Part shown: positions 10,930 through 19,437 of the stretch, piece after piece | Numbering within the stretch: the stretch's first letter is position 1 | Layout: every line of letters starts with the position of its first letter | Assembly (NCBI RefSeq): GCF_000802185.1 | Contig: NZ_KN676113.1 | Coordinates: 1,465,087-1,529,086, forward strand | DNA length: 64,000 nucleotides | Direction: 5' to 3' | Source: Belnapia sp. F-4-1 | GTDB taxonomy: Bacteria; Pseudomonadota; Alphaproteobacteria; Acetobacterales; Acetobacteraceae | Notes under the pieces: generated by a model | Seen by the model: the letters and a program-made list of their open reading frames with translations, nothing else | Told to the model about the DNA's origin: nothing | Databases searched by the model: none | Program-made: the position numbers and the translations under genes

Positions 10930-11490
10930 ATGGGCAGGCTGCCTTGGCCGAGGCGCTGGCGCCGGGCGGCGATGCTTTTCATGTTGCTGCTCCTGCCCGG
11001 CTGCGAGACCCTGAACCGCATGGACTACCTGGATCAATTCTTCGATCCAGGGGCTTATGCGGCCCGGCACCAGCCTCGGCCGTCTCCTCCCGCCGGCCCC
11101 GGGCGCGCGGCAAGTCCGCCCCGGCAGCTACCCCCTGTTGCAAGTCCGGAGCAGAAGCCTTCCCTGCCGGCAGCGCCCGAACCTGCCGACGACTCGGTGA
11201 GCCAAGCCTCTGCCGTGCCGGAAGGGGGACGCGACCAATGGATCCGCAGCACCGTGCGGACGCACCCCTGGCTCGCCCTGAACTGGTCCCAGTTGACGAC
11301 GGCGCAGCAGCAGCAGGTCGAGCGTCAGCTGTCCCGTGCTGGTAATGGCGAGTCTACGGCCGAGAGTGACCCTGCATCGGCCTGGGACACGATGGGCCTC
11401 GACGACCGCACCGAGCTTGCCTTCGGCACTCCCGCCATGGCCGGCGTCGCATCCAACAGGAGTGGCGGCTACGCGGAGCGGCGCCGCTAA
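10930..11490 (+). CDS. Proline-rich putative lipoprotein
   Basis: A protein of about 186 residues with no recognised domain. From the ATG at 10930 it begins MGRLPWPRRWRRAA and has a hydrophobic core ending in the lipobox LLPGC, so Cys35 or so would be the lipidated residue. A Pro/Ala-rich linker of about 70 residues follows, then a conserved-looking block WIRSTVRTHPWLALNWSQLTTAQQQQVERQL. Earlier in-frame ATGs exist (10876) but would place an extra 18 polar residues before the signal. The gene is flanked by 128 bp upstream with nothing recognisable. Probably an envelope lipoprotein of unknown role. Confidence 0.55.
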   Translation: MGRLPWPRRWRRAAMLFMLLLLPGCETLNRMDYLDQFFDPGAYAARHQPRPSPPAGPGRAASPPRQLPPVASPEQKPSLPAAPEPADDSVSQASAVPEGGRDQWIRSTVRTHPWLALNWSQLTTAQQQQVERQLSRAGNGESTAESDPASAWDTMGLDDRTELAFGTPAMAGVASNRSGGYAERRR

Positions 11491-11602
11491 GGCGGTTTCC
11501 GTTCGCACCGGCTCACGGAGCCCGCTTCAGCTTGTTGTATTAGCGAGCAAGTTAGTACGCTCAGGTGGTTCCACCTGATCGGAGTTCGCTTCAGGGCGGA
11601 GG

Positions 11603-11631
11603 CTCCGGCCAGGCGCTTGGCCTGACCGGAG
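11603..11631 (+). terminator. Stem-loop between convergent genes
   Basis: A 12-bp stem (11603-11614 with 11620-11631, CTCCGGCCAGGC, one mismatch on the plus strand and a G-U pair on the minus strand) is followed on the plus strand by TTGTTTC. A second smaller hairpin, TCAGGTGG-TT-CCACCTGA, lies at 11561-11578. They probably end the upstream plus-strand lipoprotein gene and may also serve the minus-strand gene. Confidence 0.5.
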
Positions 11632-11676
11632 TTGTTTCAGGAGTCCGCCTCCAGGCTGGCGCTGGCCGGTGGACCA

Positions 11677-11901
11677 TCAGTAACGCCGTGGTGCCGTCAG
11701 CGCGCCACCCGCCGCACCGATACCGCCGCCGACCAGGGCGCCCGTGCCGACGTTGCCGCCGGTCAGCGCACCGACGCCAGCACCGGCACCGGCACCGAGC
11801 AAGCCACCCGACACCGCCCGCCCGCCCGGGCTCTGGCCGCAGGCCACGAGGCTGAGCGACACGGTCGCTGCCAATAGCACTGCCTTGAATGTCTGCTTCA
11901 T
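11677..11901 (-). CDS. Small glycine-zipper lipoprotein
   Basis: A 74-residue envelope protein: MKQTFKAVLLAATVSLSLVAC is a lipoprotein signal with lipobox LVAC, followed by GQSPGGRAVSGG and two glycine-zipper segments (LLGAGAGAGVGALTGG and TGALVGGGIGAAGGAL). Such OsmB/YMGG-like proteins insert in or lie on the outer membrane and are often stress-induced; no specific role can be given. The start is well supported by GGAGGTGACC directly before the ATG. It ends just after the signal-zipper module with PRRY. Confidence 0.75.
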   Translation of the reverse strand: MKQTFKAVLLAATVSLSLVACGQSPGGRAVSGGLLGAGAGAGVGALTGGNVGTGALVGGGIGAAGGALTAPRRY

Positions 11902-12046
11902 GGTCACCTCCCGCTTGATGAACGGGAAACGTACCAGTCGGCCAAAAGCCGCTTCCGGCCTGTTCACGTCTGCGCTTCCCTCAAGAGCAGGACGCTTCGG
12001 GCAAGCCCGCGCGTTGCCGGATCGCGGTCCCGGGTCAGGCGCAGGG

Positions 12047-12706
12047 TCAGCGGGTGTCGCCGGTAAGGTCGGCCCGCGGCACGACGGCGCCGAGCGCCTC
12101 CAGCGCCGCCCGACTGCGGCGGGCGACGACCAGCAAGGCCGGCAGTTCGCGGGGCTGGCGAAGCAGGGCGAGCGCCACCCGCCCGGCCGCCGGCCGGCCA
12201 TCCGCCGTCAGCCCGACGGCGGCGGCGCGCGGCAGCACCTCCTCCGCCGTGTCGGCCACGGCTCGCAGCGCGGCGAAGGGCAGGCGGCGGGCGGTGGCGA
12301 AGGCGGCGGCCGCCTCGGTTTCCAGGTCGACGATGAGGGCGCCGGTCGCGGCCCGCAGCAGCCGCTTGCCGGAAGGCTCGCCGACCACCCCGGCCGCGCC
12401 GGCCACCATGCCGAGCCGCGCGCCGCAGCGCCGGGCCAGCCGTGCCGACCAGACCGGATCAGCCGCATAGGCCCCGCCTGGCCCGCGCACCCGCGTGGCG
12501 ACCACCAGATCGCCGGTGATGAGCGAGGGGTCGAGTCCGCCGGCGATGCCGAAGCTCAGTACGCCGGAGATGTCCTCCGGCTGTTGCTGCAACAGGGTGC
12601 GCAGGCGGGCCGGATCGCCGCCGCTGACGACGACGCGCAGCCCCTTCGGCAACAAGGCTGCCTCCGACTGCATGCCGACAACGGCGAGGATGGACGGGGC
12701 GCTCAT
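12047..12706 (-). CDS. Nucleoside-phosphorylase-fold protein, hopanoid HpnG-like
   Basis: A 219-residue cytoplasmic enzyme of the PNP/UDP fold. It begins MSAPSILAVVGMQSEAALLPKG and has VLSFGIAGGLDPSLITGDLVVATRV (near 50-75), the central phosphate/nucleoside-binding motif of the family, and VDLETEAAAAFATARRLPFAALRAVADTAEEVLP, with the Glu-rich base-recognition helix. HpnG-type members release adenine from adenosylhopane during hopanoid synthesis, but no other hopanoid gene lies in the window, so a general nucleosidase or phosphorylase is possible. I used the ATG at 12706 because the preceding residues are atypical for the fold. Confidence 0.75.
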   Translation of the reverse strand: MSAPSILAVVGMQSEAALLPKGLRVVVSGGDPARLRTLLQQQPEDISGVLSFGIAGGLDPSLITGDLVVATRVRGPGGAYAADPVWSARLARRCGARLGMVAGAAGVVGEPSGKRLLRAATGALIVDLETEAAAAFATARRLPFAALRAVADTAEEVLPRAAAVGLTADGRPAAGRVALALLRQPRELPALLVVARRSRAALEALGAVVPRADLTGDTR

Positions 12707-12763
12707 GCTGCGGCGCAGTATAGACAAGGCAAGCCAGCGCTGCCCACCCCACGCCGGCAAGGT

Positions 12764-13069
12764 TTACCGCGGCTGGACGACCTCCACGCCGCCCGGCAGG
12801 GCGAGGCCGCGGGCGCGCAGGCAGTCGCGGAAGGCGCGGGCCAGCAGGACCCGTTCCTCGCGGTTCAGCCGGTCGTCATTCACCGAATTGCCCAGCATGC
12901 GCTGGCGGTTCAACGCCGTCACGCTGGGGGAGCGGCGGGCCTCCTCGTGGCATTCCCGCTCATCCGGCGTTTCGGGCGGCCGTTGCGGGCCGGGGCCGAA
13001 GACACTGTTGTAGAGGCCGCAGCCGCCGAGCGGCAGCAGCAGGGCGAGCGCCGCGGCGGCGCGCCTCAC
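12764..13069 (-). CDS. Small putative lipoprotein
   Basis: A 101-residue protein starting at a GTG that overlaps the nudC stop (GTGA). The N-terminus RRAAAALALLLPLGGC is a lipoprotein signal with lipobox LGGC. The mature part has two Cys (ECHEEA and RDCLRARG) and a helical block DDRLNREERVLLARAFRDCL. No known domain was recognised. Translational coupling to nudC suggests co-expression but not a shared pathway. Confidence 0.65.
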   Translation of the reverse strand: MRRAAAALALLLPLGGCGLYNSVFGPGPQRPPETPDERECHEEARRSPSVTALNRQRMLGNSVNDDRLNREERVLLARAFRDCLRARGLALPGGVEVVQPR

Positions 13070-13998
13070 TGCCCGGCCTCGGCCAACCAGTCCTCGATCA
13101 GCCGGCGGGCGATGCTGTCGCCGCGCGGCAGGGCGAAGCCATGCGCCTCCGGGTTGCGCATCTCCTCGACCGTGAACCAGCGTGCGTCGCGCAGCTCCTC
13201 CGGGTCGATGGTGATCTCGTCGCTCAACCCCTCGGCGTGGAAGCCGAGCATGATGGAGGCGGGAAAGGGCCAGGGCTGCGAGGAATGGTAGTGGGCGTCG
13301 CCGACATCGATGCCCGTCTCCTCCTTCACCTCGCGCCGCACCGCCTCCTCCAGCGTCTCGCCCGGCTCCACGAAGCCGGCGAGGGTCGAGTACATCACGC
13401 TGTTGGGGAAGCGGGTGGAATGGCCGAGCAGGCAGCGCCCCTCGCGCACCACCAGCATGATGACGGCCGGGTCGGTCCGCGGGAAATGCTGCGTGCCGCA
13501 GTTGGTGCAGGCCATGGCATTGCCGGCCGAGCGCGGCTCGCAGCCGGCGCCGCAGACGCCACAGAAGCGGTGCCGGGTGCGCCAGTGCATCAGCCCGCGC
13601 GCATGGGCGAGGACGCTCGCCTCGCCCGGCGGCAGCAGCCCGGCGACGGCGCGGAGGTCGGTGAAGGCGCCCATTCCCTCCGGCAGCAGCGGCAGCGGGT
13701 CCTCCGCCTCCGAGCAATCGACGGCGAAAACCGGCCGCCCCTCCCAGAAGCCAAGGAAGGCCCAGGGCCCGCCCGCCATGCGCACCGCCTCGGCCGCGGC
13801 GCCGGTCAGCAGCACCGCTTCCGGCGCGCCTTCGGGCACGCCCTTCATCAGGCTGCGGCTGCGCCAGACCGGGACGAAGAGCGTCTCCGCATCGGCCAGG
13901 GCGGCCTTGATGAAGGCGGCATCCTCGCGGCGGTTGGACGCGCGGTCGAGGGGGCTGCCGGAATAGGCGTTGGGGCGGCTGGCGGGAATGGAGAGCAT
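13066..13998 (-). CDS. nudC: NAD(+) diphosphatase / NADH pyrophosphatase NudC
   Basis: A 310-residue Nudix hydrolase that cleaves NAD(H), and in characterised members NAD-capped RNA, to NMN(H) and AMP. Domains in order: an N-terminal NudC region, a zinc ribbon with two CxxC pairs (CGVCGAGC and CTNC), then the Nudix box GFVEPGETLEEAVRREVKEE and its following TGI. Downstream, SQPWPFPASIMLGF is the SQPWPFPxS signature that separates NudC from other Nudix enzymes. All metal-binding Glu residues are present. The ATG at 13998 (MLSIPASRPNAYSG) gives the usual length. Its stop overlaps the next gene's GTG. Confidence 0.93.
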   Translation of the reverse strand: MLSIPASRPNAYSGSPLDRASNRREDAAFIKAALADAETLFVPVWRSRSLMKGVPEGAPEAVLLTGAAAEAVRMAGGPWAFLGFWEGRPVFAVDCSEAEDPLPLLPEGMGAFTDLRAVAGLLPPGEASVLAHARGLMHWRTRHRFCGVCGAGCEPRSAGNAMACTNCGTQHFPRTDPAVIMLVVREGRCLLGHSTRFPNSVMYSTLAGFVEPGETLEEAVRREVKEETGIDVGDAHYHSSQPWPFPASIMLGFHAEGLSDEITIDPEELRDARWFTVEEMRNPEAHGFALPRGDSIARRLIEDWLAEAGQ

Positions 13999-14095
13999 GC
14001 GGGACGGACGGTGCCATGCGAGGGGCGCGGGGGCAACGGGCGGACCGAAGAGCCCGGCTTGTACGAAGCCCCCCAGGGCATGATATGGTGCCCCC

Positions 14096-14191
14096 GGAAG
14101 GTCGGCGGCGGACGGGCTCCCCGCCAACCCGGTCAGGTCCGGAAGGAAGCAGCCGTAACGGGTTCTCGCCCGGGTCGCTTGCCGGCCTTCC
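14096..14191 (+). ncRNA. ffs: Small signal recognition particle RNA (4.5S)
   Basis: The region contains the conserved apical core of bacterial SRP RNA, GGTCAGGTCCGGAAGGAAGC followed by AGCCGTAACGGGT, with the GGAA tetraloop that binds Ffh. GGAAGGTCGGC at 14096-14106 pairs with GCCGGCCTTCC at 14181-14191 to close a hairpin of about 96 nt. Ends are estimated from this helix. It lies just upstream of dnaX, a location seen in many bacteria. Confidence 0.93.
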
Positions 14192-14240
14192 ACCCTCTCC
14201 CCGGCCCGGCGGGCCAGATGCACGGGATGCCGCCGCGCCG

Positions 14241-16112
14241 ATGTCCTCATCCCTGTTTGGCACCGAAGACCCGCCGCCCGAGGACGCCCTCCCGGAGCCG
14301 CCGGCCGAGGGCCCCGGCCTCTTCGGCGAGGCCCCGCCCCTGCCGCCGCCGCCCGCCCCGACGCCGCCCGCCGCCCAGGCGGATGCGCCCTATCGGGTGC
14401 TTGCCCGCAAGTACCGCCCCAGCACCTTCGAGCAGCTGATCGGCCAGGATGCGCTGGTGCGCACGCTTCGCAACGCCTTCGCGCAGGACCGCGTGGCGCA
14501 TGCCTACCTGCTGACCGGCGTGCGCGGCGTCGGCAAGACCACCACGGCGCGGATCATCGCCCGCGCGCTCAACTGCATCGGCCCGGACGGCAAGGGCGGC
14601 CCGACGCCGGAGCCCTGCGGCGTCTGCCCGGAATGCAAGGCGATCCTCGCCGACCGCCACCCGGATGTGCAGGAGCTCGACGCCGCCTCCAACAACGGCA
14701 TCGACGACGTGCGGGAGCTGCGCGAGCGGCTGCGCTACCGCCCGGCCCAGGGGCGGTTCAAGGTCATCATCCTGGACGAGGTCCACATGCTGTCGACGGC
14801 GGCGTTCAACGCGCTGCTGAAGACGCTGGAGGAGCCGCCGGCTCAGGTGAAATTCATGCTGGCGACGACCGAGCTGCGCAAGGTCCCGGCCACCATCCTC
14901 AGCCGCTGCCAGACCTTCCACCTGAAGCGCGTCCCCCAGGCGGAGCTGCGCGGGCATTTCGAGCGCATCGCCGGGCTGGAGCAGGTGACCGTCGAGCCGG
15001 AGGCACTGGCGATGCTGGCCCGCGCGGCGGACGGCTCGGTGCGCGACGGGCTCTCGCTGCTCGACCAGGCGATCGCCCTCGGTGGGCCGGAGGGGCAGGT
15101 CACCACCGAGGCGGTGCGCGACATGCTCGGCCTCGCGGACCGCGCCATGGTGCTGGAGCTGATGGAGGCGCTGATGGGCGGCCGCACGGCGGAGGCCCTC
15201 ACCCTACTCGACCGCGCGCATGAGCGCGGCGCCGACCCGGCCGTGGTGCTGCAGGACCTGCTGGAGCTGACCCATACCCTCACCCGCCTCCGCAGCGTCC
15301 CCGGCCTGAAGGACGACCCCTCGCTGACCGAGGGCGAGCGGACGCGGGGCGCGGCGCTGGCCGAGCGCCTCTCCGTCCCCGTGCTCGGCCGTGCCTGGCA
15401 GATGCTGCTGAAGGGGCTCGGCGAGGTGAACGAGGCGCCGGACCGCCGCGCCGCGACGGAGATGGTGCTGATCCGCCTCGCCCATGTCGCCGAGATGCCG
15501 ACGCCCGGCGACCTGGTGCGCCGCCTGACCGAGGGCGGCACGGTGCCGGCCAACGCCCCCCGCCCCGCGCCGACCGGCAATGGCGGCGGGATGCGGGCGG
15601 TGGCCAATGGCGCGCCGGTGCTGGCCGATGCCGTCGCCACGCCCGACCTCGCCCAGCCGCGGAGCTGGCGCGAGGTGGTGGCGCTCGCCTCCGGCCGCAA
15701 GCCGATGGTACATGCCCATCTCGTCCACAGCGTCCATCCCGTGCGAGTGCAGCCGGGGCGGATCGAGATGCGGGTGCAGCCGGACACGCCGCGCGACCTG
15801 GCCACCGAGCTCGGCGCTCTGCTGCTGGAGCGCACCGGCCAGCGCTGGACCATCGCCCTCTCCAATGCCGAGGGCGAGCCGACCCTCGCCCAGCAGGGCC
15901 GCGAGGCCGATGCGGAGCGCCGCAGCCTGGCGCAGAGCCACCCGCTGGTGCAGGCGGTGCTCGCCGCCTTCCCCGGCACGGTGATCGAGGCGGTGCGCGA
16001 TGCCGGGGCGGATGCCTACGGCCTCACCGCCGTCGCCACGGAGGCGGATGGCGAGGGCGAACCACCGGATTTCGACGATGTTCCACCCCCCGACGACGAC
16101 GAGAGAGAATAG
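14241..16112 (+). CDS. dnaX: DNA polymerase III subunits gamma and tau
   Basis: Clamp-loader ATPase of the replisome, 623 residues. After a Pro-rich N-terminal extension of about 48 residues come YRVLARKYRPSTFEQLIGQ, Walker A GVRGVGKTT (about 93-101), the zinc-binding Cys cluster with CGVCPEC, Walker B IILDEVHML, and the sensor-1 and sensor-2 regions (TTELRKVPATILSRCQ). The C-terminal region (tau part) is about 230 residues and ends in an acidic tail. I set the start at 14241 because the usual conserved region begins 50 residues later and an upstream extension would run into ffs. Next come ybaB and recR, the standard dnaX-ybaB-recR order. Confidence 0.95.
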   Translation: MSSSLFGTEDPPPEDALPEPPAEGPGLFGEAPPLPPPPAPTPPAAQADAPYRVLARKYRPSTFEQLIGQDALVRTLRNAFAQDRVAHAYLLTGVRGVGKTTTARIIARALNCIGPDGKGGPTPEPCGVCPECKAILADRHPDVQELDAASNNGIDDVRELRERLRYRPAQGRFKVIILDEVHMLSTAAFNALLKTLEEPPAQVKFMLATTELRKVPATILSRCQTFHLKRVPQAELRGHFERIAGLEQVTVEPEALAMLARAADGSVRDGLSLLDQAIALGGPEGQVTTEAVRDMLGLADRAMVLELMEALMGGRTAEALTLLDRAHERGADPAVVLQDLLELTHTLTRLRSVPGLKDDPSLTEGERTRGAALAERLSVPVLGRAWQMLLKGLGEVNEAPDRRAATEMVLIRLAHVAEMPTPGDLVRRLTEGGTVPANAPRPAPTGNGGGMRAVANGAPVLADAVATPDLAQPRSWREVVALASGRKPMVHAHLVHSVHPVRVQPGRIEMRVQPDTPRDLATELGALLLERTGQRWTIALSNAEGEPTLAQQGREADAERRSLAQSHPLVQAVLAAFPGTVIEAVRDAGADAYGLTAVATEADGEGEPPDFDDVPPPDDDERE

Positions 16113-16121
16113 GGCAGCGCC

Positions 16122-16457
16122 ATGAAGAATCTCGGCAACATGCTGAAGCAGGCCCAGCAGATGCAGTCCCGCATGGCGGAGATGCAGGCGAAGCTGGACG
16201 CCACCACCGTCGATGGCGCCGCCGGCGCCGGCATGGTGCAGGTGACGCTGACCGGCAAGGGTGACCTCAAGCGCGTCGCCATCGACCCGAGCCTGATGGC
16301 GGCCGACGAGCGCGAGGTGCTGGAGGACCTGCTGGTCGCCGCCCATGCCGATGCCAAGCAGAAGGTCGAGGCCATGATGGCCGAGGAGATGCAGAAGGCG
16401 ACGGCCGGGCTGAACCTGCCGGGCGGCCTGCCGGGCGGCTTCAAGCTGCCCTTCTGA
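16122..16457 (+). CDS. ybaB: YbaB/EbfC nucleoid-associated protein
   Basis: A 111-residue DNA-binding protein. It begins MKNLGNMLKQAQQMQSRMAEMQAKL, the long N-terminal helix of the family, followed by VDGAAGAGMVQVTLTGKGDLKRVAIDPSLM and a C-terminal helix with DAKQKVEAMMAEEMQKATAGL. Members bind DNA as dimers and are part of the nucleoid. It lies 9 bp after dnaX and 3 bp before recR, so it is clearly in one operon with both. Confidence 0.95.
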   Translation: MKNLGNMLKQAQQMQSRMAEMQAKLDATTVDGAAGAGMVQVTLTGKGDLKRVAIDPSLMAADEREVLEDLLVAAHADAKQKVEAMMAEEMQKATAGLNLPGGLPGGFKLPF

Positions 16458-16460
16458 TGA

Positions 16461-17069
16461 ATGAGTGACCGGCCCGCCGATCCGATCGAGCAGCTGGTCG
16501 GGCTGCTCGCCCGCCTTCCCGGCCTTGGCCGGCGGAGCGCCCGGCGCGCGGCGCTCAAGATGCTGATGCAGCCGGACCGGGTGATGCTGCCGCTCGCCGC
16601 CGCGCTCCAGGCCGCGGCGGCGGCGGTGCAGCCCTGCGGCACCTGCGGCAACCTCGATGCCCGCAACCCCTGCCGCATCTGCCGCGACCCACAGCGGGAC
16701 CGCGGGCTCATCTGCGTCGTCGAGGGCGTCTCGGAGCTCTGGGCGCTGGAGCGGGCGCATGCCCATCGCGGCCTCTACCATGTGTTGGGCGGCACGCTCT
16801 CGGCGCTCGGCGGCGTCGGGCCGGAGGACCTCGCCGTGCAGCCCCTCCTCGCCCGGATCGAGGGCGCGGAGCCCAGGGTGGAGGAGGTGATCCTCGCCCT
16901 GCCCGCAACGGTGGATGGGGCGACGACGGCGCACTACCTCTCCGACCGCCTGGCCGGCACCGGCGCGCGCGTCACCCGCCTGGCGCAGGGCGTGCCGATG
17001 GGCGGGGCGCTCGACGTGCTCGACGAAGGAACGCTGGCGGCGGCATTGAAGGCGCGGCGCTCGCTGTGA
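16461..17069 (+). CDS. recR: Recombination mediator RecR
   Basis: A 202-residue protein that works with RecF/RecO to load RecA on gapped DNA. The N-terminal helix-hairpin-helix is [21 protein letters not shown], the zinc finger has the four Cys in [16 protein letters not shown], and the Toprim domain follows ([14 protein letters not shown]). The length is the family's usual size. It starts at an ATG 3 bp after ybaB. Its 3' end is convergent with an RTX gene, with only 9 bp between. Confidence 0.95.
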   Translation: MSDRPADPIEQLVGLLARLPGLGRRSARRAALKMLMQPDRVMLPLAAALQAAAAAVQPCGTCGNLDARNPCRICRDPQRDRGLICVVEGVSELWALERAHAHRGLYHVLGGTLSALGGVGPEDLAVQPLLARIEGAEPRVEEVILALPATVDGATTAHYLSDRLAGTGARVTRLAQGVPMGGALDVLDEGTLAAALKARRSL

Positions 17070-17078
17070 TGCCGCCTA

Positions 17079-19148
17079 TCAGACGATGAAATCGCTTTCG
17101 AGCAATTGTGCCTTGGAGATGCCGACGAGATAAAGGTAGTCGAGGCCATCGCCGAGGGAGATGTAGGTGCTGCCGGCGCCGTCATCGACGGCCTTGGCGA
17201 TGACGGTGGCGGCGTTGGCGTAGCGGTAGGCGGAGACGTCGACCTTGTCTTTCGTGGGATTGAACTCGAAGACGATGTCGTAGGAGACGGCACCGGACTG
17301 GCGCGGGTCGACGATGATGGTGTTGTCGCCGCGGGCAACGTAGTTGCCGATATCGGTGACGCCGAGGGTCGACAGCGAGATGAAATCGATGCCGTCGCCG
17401 GCGCGGTAGGTGTCGGAGCCGCCGCGGCCGAAGAGGACGTTGTTGCCGGAGTTGCCGATCATCTCGTTGCCGAAGATCGAGCCGACGGCGGTGGTGCCGG
17501 TACCGTTCGGGTCGTCGGCACCCTCGGCGATGACGACGCGCTCTGCGACCGAGTAGACATCCCAGTAGAAATTCGCGGTGGAGACGATGGTGTCGAAGCC
17601 GCCGAAGCCATAGGCGGCATAGGCTGGGATGTTGCCCTCGTCGACCAGATCGAGGCCGCTGTGGACGATGTAGGTATCGCTGCCGGCACCGCCGAGCAGG
17701 ACGTTGCCGAAGCCGGCCGGACTGGAGCCGCCGTCGAGCGTGTCATTGCCGGCTTCGCCGATCAGGAGGTCGATCCCGCCGCCGCCCGCCACGCTATCAT
17801 TGCCAACGCCGCCATAAATGTAGTCGGCGCCGGCGCCCCCGGTGAGCGTATCGTCGCCACCCTGGCCATAGAGCGAATTGCCGCTGTCGTTACCGGTGAT
17901 CTGGTTTCCCAGCTCGTTGCCGACGCCAAAGCCCGCAGTCGCGCCGGCGGTCAGCATCAGGTTCTCGACGCCGGCCATCAGATTGAGGCTGATGCTCGAC
18001 CGGATGGTGTCGATGCCATCCCCCGGCAGCTCCGTGACCGTGTCGCCGGCGCCATCCACCACATAAGTGTCGTTGCCGGCACCGCCGGACATGACATCGT
18101 CACCCGTGCCGCCATCCAACGTGTCGTCGGAGGTGCCGCCAGTCAGCGTATCCGCGCCGGCATCGCCTTGGAGAAGGTAGTGGCCGTCATCGGCCGCGAT
18201 GATCAAATCCGTCCCGTCGCCGCCGGAGAGGGTCGCGTCGCCGCCCTGCCCGGGGAAACACTCGATGACGTCGTTTCCGTCATCGCCGTGGACAAGGATG
18301 ACACCGCCCGGACTGGTGAAGGTCTGGCCAATCTGATCATCGCCCATCCCGCCACGGACCGTGCCGCTGCTGCTGGCGAAGATGATATCGTTGCCGGAGC
18401 CGCCATCCATGCTGTCGGTGCCCGTGCCGCCCAGGATAACGTCGTCTCCGTCGTTGCCCAGCAGCGTATCGTCACCTGACCTGCCATACAGCGAGTCGCT
18501 ACCGGTCCCGCCGTCCAGGCTATCGGCCCCAGCCGCCCCGCCATCCAGCGTGTCATTGCCCGAAAGGCCGAGGATCGTGTCGTTGCCGAGGCCGCCCAAC
18601 AGGGCTTCGGCGGCAGCGGTGCCGTTCAGGAACAGGCCAGCCAGGGAGGTACCTTGGGGATCATACCCAAGGTTGGCTTGGGTCAGCGCGCTGGTGGCCA
18701 CGCCTTTGAGGATGACCAGTGGGACGTACCTGTCTCCTCCGCCATCCTCGTCCCATTGGACGATGGTATCGCCTTGCTGCGCCACCAGTCGCAAGTATCC
18801 GGCCGGCCCGAAGGGGTTACCAAGGTCGACGCCCAGGTCACGGATCGGTCTCAGCAGATCCGCAAAGTCGAGGATATCGCCGCCAGCGCCAGGGACGAAA
18901 TCAGTAACCAGGATCGCGTCGGCCTCGGTCACCCCAATATGGACGGGCGGCAGATAGATCGTGTCCTGACCGGCGCCGCCGATGATCGTGGTGGGGCCGT
19001 TCGGGCTGATCCGGTCGTTGCCGTCACCGCCGTCGATCGTATCGCCGAAGCTGCCGATCAGGGTATCATTGCCGCCAAGCCCGGACAGCGAGTCGAAGGG
19101 TCCGCCCTGCAGGAAATTTTCGCCCGAGACGTCGATTAGCGTCGCCAT
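17079..19148 (-). CDS. RTX (hemolysin-type calcium-binding repeat) protein
   Basis: A 689-residue secreted protein built almost only of glycine/aspartate nonapeptide repeats ([28 protein letters not shown] and many more), which bind Ca(2+) and fold as a parallel beta roll. No catalytic domain was recognised. The C-terminus ends LLESDFIV; an Asp followed by three hydrophobic residues is the classic type I secretion signal of serralysin-like proteins. It starts MATLIDVSGENFLQGG. It is divergent from a methyltransferase, with a less GC-rich 289-bp region between. No type I secretion genes occur in this window, so an exporter must be elsewhere. Confidence 0.88.
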   Translation of the reverse strand: MATLIDVSGENFLQGGPFDSLSGLGGNDTLIGSFGDTIDGGDGNDRISPNGPTTIIGGAGQDTIYLPPVHIGVTEADAILVTDFVPGAGGDILDFADLLRPIRDLGVDLGNPFGPAGYLRLVAQQGDTIVQWDEDGGGDRYVPLVILKGVATSALTQANLGYDPQGTSLAGLFLNGTAAAEALLGGLGNDTILGLSGNDTLDGGAAGADSLDGGTGSDSLYGRSGDDTLLGNDGDDVILGGTGTDSMDGGSGNDIIFASSSGTVRGGMGDDQIGQTFTSPGGVILVHGDDGNDVIECFPGQGGDATLSGGDGTDLIIAADDGHYLLQGDAGADTLTGGTSDDTLDGGTGDDVMSGGAGNDTYVVDGAGDTVTELPGDGIDTIRSSISLNLMAGVENLMLTAGATAGFGVGNELGNQITGNDSGNSLYGQGGDDTLTGGAGADYIYGGVGNDSVAGGGGIDLLIGEAGNDTLDGGSSPAGFGNVLLGGAGSDTYIVHSGLDLVDEGNIPAYAAYGFGGFDTIVSTANFYWDVYSVAERVVIAEGADDPNGTGTTAVGSIFGNEMIGNSGNNVLFGRGGSDTYRAGDGIDFISLSTLGVTDIGNYVARGDNTIIVDPRQSGAVSYDIVFEFNPTKDKVDVSAYRYANAATVIAKAVDDGAGSTYISLGDGLDYLYLVGISKAQLLESDFIV

Positions 19149-19437
19149 TTTTGGCTTCCAACCCTATGACACGATCCAAACTTGCGTTCCGGCTATCAAC
19201 CACAGATTTGTAAAATGAGAGTTAATTTTCATTCCAAGCAGCAACGATGGATTCTTCACAACTTGCAGGCGGGTTCGATCGTGCTGGCGCTTATGAATAT
19301 TTTGCATCGACGTTGCGATTTCCTTACTATCTTCTGGTATTTCGGCTCGTGCTTTTTTACCGGTGTAGACCTTTGATTGGAGCCGACCGGCGCAGCTTTC
19401 GAGGGATCCCAACCCAATTCAGGGCCATTTACAGATA
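19149..19437. other. AT-rich divergent intergenic region
   Basis: This 289-bp stretch between divergent rtx and methyltransferase genes is clearly less GC-rich than the surrounding genome (for example AGTTAATTTTC at 19215 and TTTTTTACCGG near 19352). It must hold promoters for both genes but I could not assign defined -35/-10 pairs with confidence. No gene is supported in it. Confidence 0.5.

Noticed and set aside
14016..14240. N-terminal extension of dnaX
   Set aside because: This stretch holds the SRP RNA gene; the ATG at 14241 gives an adequate DnaX N-terminus.
17106..18479. Antisense frame opposite the large RTX gene
   Set aside because: It is a shadow of the repeat region, with composition produced by complementing Gly/Asp codons.
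19149..19437. Possible tRNA or insertion-sequence remnant in the AT-rich gap
   Set aside because: No cloverleaf, T-loop consensus or terminal inverted repeats could be found.
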